64,000 nucleotides of DNA from Bryobacterales bacterium (GTDB lineage: Bacteria; Acidobacteriota; Terriglobia; Bryobacterales; Bryobacteraceae): NCBI GenBank assembly GCA_016721425.1, contig JADKID010000038.1:124001-188000 (forward strand), written 5' to 3'. Shown here in pieces: positions 30,340 through 38,524 of this stretch (positions within the stretch are counted from its first letter, which is position 1; each line of letters starts with the position of its first letter). The translations under genes and the position numbers were made by a program. The notes beneath the pieces were generated by a model that ran no database searches, had not been told where the DNA came from, and saw nothing but the letters and a program-made list of their open reading frames with translations.

Positions 30340-32741
30340 GTGACTTCGCTGTTCGAAGACATCCGCTACTCACTCCGGTTGTTGGCGCGGCAGCCGGCAT
30401 TTACGGCCGCCGCGATTTTACTGCTCGCTCTTGGCATTGGCGTGAACAGCGCGATCTTCAGCGTGGTGGACAGCGTCCTCCTGCGGCCGCTGCCTTACCG
30501 GAATCCCGAAGCTCTGTACAATCTCTGGACCCGCAACCTGCCGCGCAAGATTCCGCAATCGGCCGTCTCTCCTCCGGAGTTTCTGGAATACGCCACACAC
30601 GTCAAGTCGTTTTCCTACTGCGCCGCATTCATGAACGTAACGGCCACGCTGACGGGCCGGGGCCAGCCGACGCGCGTTTCCAGCACGCTGGTGAGCCGCG
30701 GGTATATGGAGATGCTGGGCATCACGCCTGCTTTGGGCCGCGGCTTCGCCGCCGAGGAGTTCCAGTTGGGGCGCAGCCAGGTGGCCATCCTCACGGAGAA
30801 CTACTGGAAGAGCCAGTTTGGCGCGGATCCCACGATTCTCGGTAAGACGATCCGGCTCGACGATGAGCTGCATGTCGTGGTGGGTGTGCTGCCGGCCATC
30901 AAGGGCGGGAGCCGGAGCCTGGATCTTTACGTTCCTCTGGCATTTAGCCCGGAGCTGCTGGCTGCCTGGGACTCGCGATTCCTCTACGTAATTGCGCGGC
31001 TACAGGACGGAGTAGCGGTGGAGCAGGCAGGCGCTGAGCTGACAGCGATCGCCGGGCGGTTGGCCCGGGAGCATCCTGATTCGAATGCCGGTCTGGACGC
31101 CTACCTGGTGCAGTCAGTCCGTGATGCGCAGGGCGAATCGAGGGAGCCTCTGATTTTGCTTTCGGCGGCGGTGGGACTGGTGCTGCTGGTGACCTGTTCG
31201 AACCTGGCCAACCTGTTGCTGATCCGTTCGGCGGCCCGGCACCGCGAGGTTGCCATCCGGAGCGCGATGGGGGCGTCACAGGCGCGCGTGTTCGTGCAGA
31301 TGATCACGGAGAACCTGATGCTGGCGCTGTTGGGCGGCGCGGCAGGACTGATTGTGGCGGGGTGGAGCCTGCGGGCGATCGCCAAATTCGGTCCAGCTAA
31401 CATGCCGCGCCTTCAGGACGCCACGGTGGATTACACCGTGCTGGCCTTCACCTTTGGCGTATCGCTGCTGGCGGGGTTGCTGTTTGGCGTGGCGCCGGCC
31501 TGGCATGCGCTGCGGCTGAACCTGGCGAGCACGTTGCGCGACGAATCGCGGGGCAGCTCAGGCGGTGTGCGGCGGAGCCTGTTCCGTTCGATCTTCGTCG
31601 TCTCGGAAGTGGCCATTTCCGTCATTCTGCTGATCTCGGCGGGGCTGCTATTGCGGACGTTCGTGGCCATCAGCCAGATCGACACAGGCTTCAATTCCTC
31701 GCACGTTCTGACGTTGCGGACTACTCTGCCGGATACCCGCTATCCCACGCCGGAGGCGCGCGGCGCCTATGTGCGGAAGGCGATCCGCCAGTTGGAATCC
31801 ACGCCCGGGGTGCTTTCGGCCGGCAGCACCACGGCGCTGCCGATGATGCAGGTGAACTGGCGCGCGCATTTCACGGTGGAGGGCCAGCCGGGCCCGCGCG
31901 AATCGTCAACATACAATGCCATCACGCCGCACTACCTGGCGTCGATTGGCGCAACGCTGGTCAAGGGCCGGGGCTTTGCCGAGACGGACGGAGAGGCCTC
32001 CGATCCTGTGATCCTGATTTCGCAGGCGCTGGAACGGCGCTATTTCGCCAACCAGGATCCCATTGGTCAATCCCTGAAGATGCAGGTGGGGGCGTTTACC
32101 TACCGCGCCAGGATTGTTGGCGTGGTTCGCGACATCGCCCAACTCCGTCCGGAAGAGGCGCCCCGCGTCACCATCTACCAGCCGCATGCGCAATGTCCGT
32201 GGCCATTTCTGGCCTTTGCCGTGCGCACGGCCGTGGAACCGGCCTCGATGACGGAGGCGATGCGGCGAGTCTTTTTGAAGTGGATCCGAACCTTCCGGTG
32301 GAGCGGATTCAGCCGATGGGTGATCTGCTGGACCGGGTACTGGCGCAGCGGCGTCTCTCCATGGTTCTACTGCTGATCTTCTCCGGGCTGGCGGTAGTGC
32401 TCGCGGCCATCGGGCTATATGGGGTTCTGGCCGTGGCCGTGGCGCAGCGCTCCCGGGAGATCGGCATTCGGATGGCGCTGGGCGCCGAGGGCGGCGACAT
32501 TGTGCGGATGGTGCTGACACAGGGCATGGGTTTGACTGTGGCGGGGTTGCTCGCGGGGCTCGCTACCGCCCCTCTCGCCAGCTACGCCATGAAGCAGATG
32601 CTATACGGCGTGGAGCCTCTGGACCCGCTGACCTTCGGCGCCTCGGCGGTAGTGATTCTGATAGCAGCGCTGGCGGCGAGCATCCACCCGGCGCGGCGCG
32701 CGTCCCAGGTGGATCCGGCCATTACACTGCGGGCAGATTAG
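30340..32741 (+). pseudogene. ADOP/MacB-like ABC permease (second), frameshifted
   Basis: The frame starts at GTG 30340 after an AGGAG box (S-L-F-E-D-I-R-Y-S-L-R-L-L-A-R-Q-P) and carries two MacB_PCD and FtsX parts as in the first permease. At about 32271-32276 the frame breaks: after M-T-E-A-M-R-R-V-F the codons become nonsense and stop at 32376. The rest of the second FtsX block (F-E-V-D-P-N-L-P-V-E-R, L-A-A-I-G-L-Y-G-V, R-E-I-G-I-R-M-A-L-G-A) continues in the -1 frame to a stop at 32739-32741. One T missing from the T5 run at 32272-32276 would restore about 800 residues. It is probably intact in the organism. It has no ATPase of its own. Confidence 0.85.
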
Positions 32742-32764
32742 GGACAGGCCGCGGGGCCCGTCCC
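32741..32764. terminator. terminator-like hairpin between convergent genes
   Basis: GGGAC-A-GGCC pairs with GGCC-C-GTCCC around a GCGG loop with one mismatch. There is no T run. It lies between the second permease and the PDZ gene, at the stop codon of the former. Confidence 0.55.
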
Positions 32765-32772
32765 CGGCGGTG

Positions 32773-33678
32773 CTAAAGCCGCTCGCGGACCGTGACCCTC
32801 TGAACCCTGGGATTGACGGACCGCTCGCTGCGGTCCTCGTCGACGGTGACAGAGAGGGAGAGCTCTTTCTTCTCGCGGACAACGACAATGGGGAAGCTCT
32901 TCTTCGCACTGGTTTTGGCGGAGCGGACGGCGCTGGTGACGTCGCGCGGCGTGGCCACCTTGGTATCGTCCACCTTGACGAGAACATCACCGGCACGGAT
33001 GCCGGCCTTCTCGGCGGCGGTACCCTTCATGACGGAGCGCACCAGGACGCCTTCTTTGACTCCGAAGTAGCTGGCCAACTGAGATTCGCCCAGAGACTCT
33101 GCCTCCACGCCCAACACGGCGTTGCGCCAAGACATCATGGCCTTGGGGATGTCCGGCATGGTGTAGGTCTCCATGCGGGGCATTTCGATATGCATCCCTT
33201 CCAGCGGCGCCATGGACGTGGTCATGCCCTTCATCTTGCGGGCCGCGATGGTGGCCGGCAGCGTCATGGACGCGCCGCCGCGGTGGACCAGCAGCTTCAC
33301 TGTGCGTCCGGCGGGCGTCTCGCGCACGACGCGGACAAACTGCTCGGTGCCTTCCACCCGCTGACCGTTGAATTCCAGCACCACATCGCCCACCTTCAGG
33401 CTGGCTTTGGAAGCCGGGCTGTCTTCTTCCACGCGTGTGATCTCCACGCCATATTCGTCCTTGAGGCCGAGCGACCTGGCCCGTTCGGAATCCACTTCAC
33501 GGACGCCGACGCCCAGGAAACTGCCGCCCATGGCCATCACCTTCATGACGCCGGTCATATTGGGTTCCGGTGGCGGGGGCGGGGCAGGCGGGGCGGGCTG
33601 CATGGCCAGCAGGGCCGGGCCTAGAAGCAGAACCGAATGCCGGGCTGCGGTCTGGATCGATTGCATCAAAGTCGTCAT
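32773..33678 (-). CDS. periplasmic protein with two PDZ domains
   Basis: A 301-residue protein with an N-terminal hydrophobic segment (about 8-22, V-L-L-L-G-P-A-L-L-A) serving as a signal or anchor, then a Pro-rich linker. Two PDZ domains follow, at about 50-140 (F-L-G-V-G-V-R, V-E-E-D-S-P-A-S-K-A-S-L-K-V-G-D-V-V) and about 185-275 (L-G-V-E-A-E-S-L, G-T-A-A-E-K-A-G-I-R-A-G-D-V-L). PDZ domains bind C-terminal or strand peptides and often sense misfolded envelope proteins. There is no protease domain. The ATG at 33678 follows an AAGAGG box. It is the last gene of the sigma/anti-sigma operon, after a 77-base gap. Confidence 0.82.
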   Translation of the reverse strand: MTTLMQSIQTAARHSVLLLGPALLAMQPAPPAPPPPPEPNMTGVMKVMAMGGSFLGVGVREVDSERARSLGLKDEYGVEITRVEEDSPASKASLKVGDVVLEFNGQRVEGTEQFVRVVRETPAGRTVKLLVHRGGASMTLPATIAARKMKGMTTSMAPLEGMHIEMPRMETYTMPDIPKAMMSWRNAVLGVEAESLGESQLASYFGVKEGVLVRSVMKGTAAEKAGIRAGDVLVKVDDTKVATPRDVTSAVRSAKTSAKKSFPIVVVREKKELSLSVTVDEDRSERSVNPRVQRVTVRERL

Positions 33679-33755
33679 AAATACCTCTTCTCGTTCAGGT
33701 GTCAGTGCCCGGAAGGACAGGGATACGGAGGCGCGCCGGCAACCGCCGATCGTAG

Positions 33756-34844
33756 TCACTTCTGGCGTTTGATTGAGATCGCCCCGCCGGCGGCGGAGAG
33801 CATCAGTACCGGTCCCCCGCCGTTCAGATTGCCCTGCGCCACGGCGGGTCCGTTCTGACGGCCCACAGTGGCGAGCATCCGCTGGATTTGGGGAAAATCG
33901 GTAGATACGCTGCCTGCCGAACCGGGCGATTCGTTCATCGCCTTGATCGTCACTGCCAGATTGGACGGAACAAACACGGTAACGTCACCACGGCCGCTGG
34001 CCAAATAGGAATTCTCGAGCGTCTGCCCGGCGGCCAGAGTCACGGTGACGGCGCCGGAAGCGGTGGCCGCCCGCACGCCGCCGGAGACGTTCTTCAGCCG
34101 GATGCCGCCTGCCGCGGATTCGCAACGTACGCCGCGTGCGCCGCCGATCTGGATGCTGCCGCTGCCCGTCTCGGCGGTGACCATGCCGCCGGCCCGCTCG
34201 ACGTCGATCAGTCCGGCGGATGTGGAGGCGAATAGCCACTGGGCCACGCGGCCCACGTGGATGTTGCCGGAGGTGGAGAGCCGCAGCCAACTGCCGCCTT
34301 CGTCCACCAGGATCTCGCCGCCGGCGCTCTCGAGCACGCCTTCCTTGCCGATCTTCTTCGCCCGGATTGTGCCGCCGCCGGAGAGGCAGCGCAGGCTGCC
34401 GCCCACCGTGCCGAACGTCATCTGGCCGCCGCCGGTGCGGGCATTGACGTCGCCGCCGATCTCGTCCATTTCAATGCTGCCCGCATTGGTGGCGGCGATC
34501 ACGTCGCCCTGCAGGAAGCGGGCGCTGATGCTGCCGGAGCGGTTATCGATCTTGGTGCTGCGAATGGTGCGGGGCAGAGTGAGCATCAACTCCTGAGAGA
34601 ACGAGCCGTCGCCCGTGGAGACCACGACGATGCACCATCCATTGCGCAGAGTGGTTGTGACCTTGCCTTTGCCCGCGCCGGAAAGTGCGTAGGCGATGTC
34701 TTTCCTGTTTTCGGAAACCACCTTCACCTTGCCCGTGGCGTTGACTCTGACGCGGCTTGCCGAAGGGCAGCCCGATCCTTTCTGCTGCGCCTCGCCCGCC
34801 ATGGCAAAAACGAGGAACAGGGCGATCACCGGCCTCAGCATCAT
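33756..34844 (-). CDS. secreted DUF4097-like beta-solenoid protein
   Basis: A 362-residue protein with a signal peptide (M-M-L-R-P-V-I-A-L-F-L-V-F-A-M-A, ending G-E-A-Q). The body is a long run of short beta strands with repeated turns such as S-G-S-I, A-G-S-I-E-M, G-G-Q-M-T-F, S-G-N-I-H-V, G-S-G-S-I-Q-I and G-D-V-T-V, the pattern of DUF4097/adhesin-like proteins that form a right-handed beta helix. The ligand is unknown. The gene begins two bases after the anti-sigma gene stops, so the product is probably made together with it, perhaps as a reporter of envelope state. Confidence 0.75.
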   Translation of the reverse strand: MMLRPVIALFLVFAMAGEAQQKGSGCPSASRVRVNATGKVKVVSENRKDIAYALSGAGKGKVTTTLRNGWCIVVVSTGDGSFSQELMLTLPRTIRSTKIDNRSGSISARFLQGDVIAATNAGSIEMDEIGGDVNARTGGGQMTFGTVGGSLRCLSGGGTIRAKKIGKEGVLESAGGEILVDEGGSWLRLSTSGNIHVGRVAQWLFASTSAGLIDVERAGGMVTAETGSGSIQIGGARGVRCESAAGGIRLKNVSGGVRAATASGAVTVTLAAGQTLENSYLASGRGDVTVFVPSNLAVTIKAMNESPGSAGSVSTDFPQIQRMLATVGRQNGPAVAQGNLNGGGPVLMLSAAGGAISIKRQK

Positions 34845-34846
34845 GA

Positions 34847-35770
34847 TTAGAACGTCCCTGCGGATGCCTTCATCTCATTCAGCGCCTTCTGAATGCGGGA
34901 GCGCACATAACCGTTCTGCTCGTTAGGCAGCAGTTCCTGCAGCACACCAGCCATCTCCGGTTCTTTGTTCTGAACCAGCATGTCGATGGCCTGCGTCCGC
35001 ACACCGGGGTTATCATCCACCAGCAGCACCTGCGCCAGAACCTTGCGAGTTTCCGGATCACGGGCGTAGGGCTTCAGTCCCTCCAGCGCCTTCAACCGGA
35101 CGCCGGAGTTGGAGTCCGTGCGGAGGGCGTTCATCAGCGCGCGCCGTACCTCGTCGTCGGAGCAGTGCTGTTTGAGTAGATCAATGGATTCGACGCGCAG
35201 CCCGGGGTCTGTCTGATCGACCGCAGCCGCCAGCAGGAGGCGGCGGATGTGATCGTCCTGGAGGGCGCCGGACATCTCCCTCTGGCGCACTTCCTCATAC
35301 TGCACGCGGACTCCGCCGGAATCGTTCGGATTGACGAGCCGCACGCGGCTGAACACCGGCGCCGGATCCTGCGCCACGCCCATGCGCGCCAGGGCCGGCG
35401 AATCGCCGGGCACGATGCGGGCGGCAAAAAAACCGAGGGCCAGCATGGCCACAGCGCCCACCGGGCGCAGCCACAGCGGCGGATTCACCACCCAATCGCG
35501 CCACAGCGCGGCCAGGCTCAGGCTGCGGCGCGGCGCGGCATGGGCTGCGGCCACTTGCACCGCCAAGTCCCGCCGGCAGCGCGCCAGCAAGCCGGCCGGC
35601 ACTTCCGATTCACCCTGGCTGAGCACCTCCTGGAGAGATTCCAGCCGGGCCCGCTCCGCGCTGCAACCGGCGCACCCGTCCAGGTGCTGTTCCATCAGCT
35701 CTTCCTCGTCGAAGGAGAGCTCCCCGTAGACGAACAGGACCAGTTGCTGTTTGGCGGTTTCGCAGTTCAT
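34847..35770 (-). CDS. anti-sigma factor with zinc finger and periplasmic HEAT repeats
   Basis: A 307-residue membrane protein. The N-terminal ZAS-type zinc site is His29, Cys33 and Cys36 (E-Q-H-L-D-G-C-A-G-C), which would bind the sigma factor in the cytoplasm. One transmembrane helix lies at about 101-120. The C-terminal half (about 175-305) consists of HEAT-like repeats: R-R-L-L-L-A-A, G-L-R-V-E-S-I-D-L-L, G-V-R-L-K-A-L-E-G-L, G-V-R-T-Q-A-I-D-M-L, Y-V-R-S-R-I-Q-K-A-L. So the sensor part in the periplasm is a protein-binding solenoid. The gene overlaps the sigma factor gene by four bases. Confidence 0.85.
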   Translation of the reverse strand: MNCETAKQQLVLFVYGELSFDEEELMEQHLDGCAGCSAERARLESLQEVLSQGESEVPAGLLARCRRDLAVQVAAAHAAPRRSLSLAALWRDWVVNPPLWLRPVGAVAMLALGFFAARIVPGDSPALARMGVAQDPAPVFSRVRLVNPNDSGGVRVQYEEVRQREMSGALQDDHIRRLLLAAAVDQTDPGLRVESIDLLKQHCSDDEVRRALMNALRTDSNSGVRLKALEGLKPYARDPETRKVLAQVLLVDDNPGVRTQAIDMLVQNKEPEMAGVLQELLPNEQNGYVRSRIQKALNEMKASAGTF

Positions 35771-36405
35771 ACAAAATCTCCCAAGGCGCTGCGCATTTTC
35801 TGTGTGGCGCGGAACAGGCAGTTTTTGGCAGCCTCCTCCGTGGTGCCGAGCACGTCGCCGATGGCGCGGAGGCGCATCCCCTGATAGTGCCGCATTTCAA
35901 ACACCATACGCTCGCGGGCCGTCATGCCGGAGAGGGCCTCGCTGATTCTGCCGCGCAACTCACGGCTCAGCAGCGTACGCTGCGGATCGCCGTCGGCGCG
36001 CATTTCGGGAACGGAGTCCAGCCGGTCCATAGGACCGTCGGGGGTTTCCACCACCGCGGACTCTGTCCTGCGAACCTTCTTCTTGCGGAGGTGATCGAGG
36101 CAGAGATTGGTGACGATGCGGTACAGCCAGGTGTGAAAGCTGCAATCGAATCGAAAGCTGTTGATGTTGCGGAAGACGCGCAGGAACGCTTCCTGGTAGA
36201 TGTCGTAGGCGTCTTCGGGGGATCGAAGCAGGTTCATGGCCAGCCGCAGGACGTTCTGATCGTACTGGCGCACGAGGCGCTCGAAGGCGTCGTGGTCGCC
36301 AGCCTGGGCGGCCCGGATCAGCTCGGCCTCATCCATTCCCAATGTCGACCCGGCGATTCGCGAGGAACCCGTATGCATCGCCAGAGAAGCTCCACTTTTC
36401 ACCAT
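35767..36405 (-). CDS. ECF-type RNA polymerase sigma factor
   Basis: A sigma-70-family protein of 212 residues from the first ATG. Region 2 (about 30-100) has D-A-F-E-R-L-V-R-Q-Y, the promoter-core helix D-A-Y-D-I-Y-Q-E-A-F-L-R-V and F-H-T-W-L-Y-R-I-V-T-N-L-C-L-D. Region 4 (about 150-205) has L-S-G-M-T-A-R-E-R-M-V-F-E-M-R-H-Y-Q-G-M and T-E-E-A-A-K-N. A second in-frame ATG at 36336 gives the more usual ECF length of 189 residues. It starts an operon with the anti-sigma, DUF4097 and PDZ genes. Its target promoters are not identified here. Confidence 0.9.
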   Translation of the reverse strand: MVKSGASLAMHTGSSRIAGSTLGMDEAELIRAAQAGDHDAFERLVRQYDQNVLRLAMNLLRSPEDAYDIYQEAFLRVFRNINSFRFDCSFHTWLYRIVTNLCLDHLRKKKVRRTESAVVETPDGPMDRLDSVPEMRADGDPQRTLLSRELRGRISEALSGMTARERMVFEMRHYQGMRLRAIGDVLGTTEEAAKNCLFRATQKMRSALGDFV

Positions 36406-36498
36406 ATCCTCTTTCGGGGCGCGGCCCCCCTCAGAGAGGTCAGACGTGGAAGACGGAAAAAGGTGCCGTCTTGTTCCGTGAATCGAGAGTGGGGCCGG

Positions 36499-37038
36499 CT
36501 AGCCCCCGATCATGGCGGCCAGGCGGGCCACGGTTTGCCGGACGGATTCCGACTGAGCCTGGAGCTCTTCGGCGGCCGCGCTGCTCTCTTCGGAGCTGGC
36601 AGCGGACGACGGTGTCCCCTGTTCCATCTGAACGATCGACCGGGCGACCTGTTCCATGCCCTTGGTCTGTTTGCGGCTGCCCTGGTTCACTCCGTTGACC
36701 AGTGACTGGATCTCGGCCGGCGCACCGGTGGCGGTGAGGATGGACGCGCTCAGCTGATCCACTTTCAGCTTGCCGTCATTGGACTTGGCGACGGATTCCG
36801 CAATCAAAGTGGAGGTGTCCTTAGCCGCCTGCGCACAGCGATGGGAACGGTTGCGCACCTCGTCGGCGACCACCGCGAAGCCGAGGCCGGCCTCTCCGGC
36901 GCGGGCCGCCTCGACGGCGGCGTTGAGGGCGAGGATATTGGCTTGGGTGGACACGCTCACCAGCGACGCCGTAGCCGGCGCCACCGTGAATGCCACGAGC
37001 ACCGAGCGGGTGGCGCCGATCCGTTTGCCTACTGTCAT
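36499..37038 (-). pseudogene. shortened methyl-accepting chemotaxis protein (internal deletion)
   Basis: The 179-residue frame begins like a chemoreceptor (M-T-V-G-K-R-I, then a short hydrophobic stretch) but jumps almost at once to the conserved signalling tip of the cytoplasmic domain: A-N-I-L-A-L-N-A-A-V-E-A-A-R-A-G-E, G-F-A-V-V-A-D-E-V-R-N. The ligand-binding domain, second transmembrane helix and HAMP domain of a normal MCP are missing. The consensus after E-V-R is altered to N-R-S-H-R, and the downstream coiled coil ends in a Ser/Glu-rich segment. An AGGGAT box precedes ATG 37038. I read it as a receptor gene that lost its middle; a functional soluble form cannot be excluded. Confidence 0.65.
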
Positions 37039-37182
37039 ATCCCTGCGATCCGTCACGTTCGCGTCGAATGTCGGGCCCGCAAGGAGCAGGCTGTCTGGCA
37101 TATCGGCCCGTGGCGGACAAATGCGAGAAAAGCTCTCATTCCCGACAGGCTGATCCGATGAGGAACGCGGAAGCACCCCAGC

Positions 37183-38514
37183 ATGAATCTTCGACCTTCG
37201 ATTGCGGCCGCGCTGTGCCTCGGGCTCGCGGTTTCGTTTGCGGCCCCAGCCCAGAGCGCCAATTCTACATTGCCCTCCACGGATCAGCCGGCCGCGGGCG
37301 GCCGAGCCGCGTTGCCTACGCTCCCCTCGTGGCTCAAGCTCGGCGCGGAACTGCGAGGGCGGGCCGAATCAGGCAACGCGTTTGATCCAGGCGCCGATGA
37401 CGGGTTCTATCTGAACCGCCTGCGTCTGAACATCACCGTGCAGCCGCGGCCGTGGATGCGTTTTTTCCTCCAGGGCCAGGACGCCCGGGTGTTCAGTCCG
37501 GGCAATGCACTGGATCACGGGCATCTGCGCAATCCGGTGGACGTGCGGCAGGCCTATGCCGATTTCGGCCGCTCCGAGGCGGGGTGGCAGGTGAGGGTGG
37601 GACGGCAGGAGCTCCAGTTGGGCGACGAGCGGCTGGTGGGCGCCGACAGCTACTGGGATTGTTTTGGCCTGGCGTTTGATGCAGTCCGCGTGGGTTTCGC
37701 CGGCACACGCTTTCGCTTCGACAGCTTCACCGGTTTCCGGGTGCAGCCGGCGCGGCGCAGGCCGGACCCCTTCGATACATCCAGCCGCCTCTCGGGCGTC
37801 TCGATGCAGGTGCAGACCCGGGGTGGCGGCGTGGTGGAACCTTACCTGTTGTGGAAGCGCGGTGGTGACACGCTGGACCTGCGGAGCCATGCGGGCCACC
37901 GGGATGTGCTCACGCCGGGCCTGCGGGCGCAGGGCGCCCTGCCACGGAACTTGGACTACAACGTCGAGATGGCCTTCCAGCGCGGCCACGTGGTGCACGA
38001 CAGCGTCTCGGCCGGGGCGGGGCATTGGGAGCTGGGATGGCGGCCTTTTGGAGCGGACGTGGGACCCAGAATCGCCGTCGAGTATAACTTCGCCTCGGGC
38101 GATCGCAATCCTTCGGATTCGAGACATGGCACCTTTGACGACCTGTACCCGGCCGGGTTCAACAAGTACGGCATGTCGGATCCCATCGCGTGGCGCAACA
38201 TCGGGTACCCGGCGGCCGGCCTCGAGGTGCCGGTGACGAAACGCTGGGCCGCCTATGCCGGCTACCGCTACTTCCGGCTGGTGACCAGGGAGGATGGCCT
38301 GTACCCCGGGGGCGATCAGTATCTGGTGCGGAACCCTGCGGCCACCAGCTCGAACGTGGGCTCGCACGTTCTGGTCTCGGCCGCCTACACGCACTCCTCG
38401 CATTGGCGTCTGTACGCCGGCTATGGGTACATTTTCCCGGGCGCATTTCTACGGCAGTCCGGATACCTGACGGCGATCCGGACTGCGTATCTGCAAACCA
38501 GCTTTTCGTATTGA
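37183..38514 (+). CDS. outer-membrane beta-barrel porin, alginate-export family
   Basis: A 443-residue protein with a signal peptide (M-N-L-R-P-S-I-A-A-A-L-C, ending A-P-A-Q-S-A). The mature part consists of alternating aromatic and charged beta strands (L-R-L-N-I-T-V-Q-P, V-R-V-G-R-Q-E-L-Q-L-G-D-E-R-L-V-G, Y-R-Y-F-R-L, G-Y-G-Y-I-F-P-G) and ends in a C-terminal strand with a terminal aromatic residue (S-F-S-Y), as outer-membrane barrels do. The G-R-Q-x-L-x-x-G-D-x-R-L-V-G motif is typical of the AlgE/alginate_exp family, which exports or takes up anionic polysaccharides. No alginate synthesis genes are nearby, so the substrate is unknown. Confidence 0.82.
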   Translation: MNLRPSIAAALCLGLAVSFAAPAQSANSTLPSTDQPAAGGRAALPTLPSWLKLGAELRGRAESGNAFDPGADDGFYLNRLRLNITVQPRPWMRFFLQGQDARVFSPGNALDHGHLRNPVDVRQAYADFGRSEAGWQVRVGRQELQLGDERLVGADSYWDCFGLAFDAVRVGFAGTRFRFDSFTGFRVQPARRRPDPFDTSSRLSGVSMQVQTRGGGVVEPYLLWKRGGDTLDLRSHAGHRDVLTPGLRAQGALPRNLDYNVEMAFQRGHVVHDSVSAGAGHWELGWRPFGADVGPRIAVEYNFASGDRNPSDSRHGTFDDLYPAGFNKYGMSDPIAWRNIGYPAAGLEVPVTKRWAAYAGYRYFRLVTREDGLYPGGDQYLVRNPAATSSNVGSHVLVSAAYTHSSHWRLYAGYGYIFPGAFLRQSGYLTAIRTAYLQTSFSY

Positions 38515-38524
38515 GAGGGGCTGA

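Noticed and set aside
36450..36472. AAGACGG...CCGTCTT inverted repeat between the sigma gene and the chemoreceptor
   Set aside because: Seven-base arms with a nine-base loop and no T run on either side; too weak to call as a terminator or operator.
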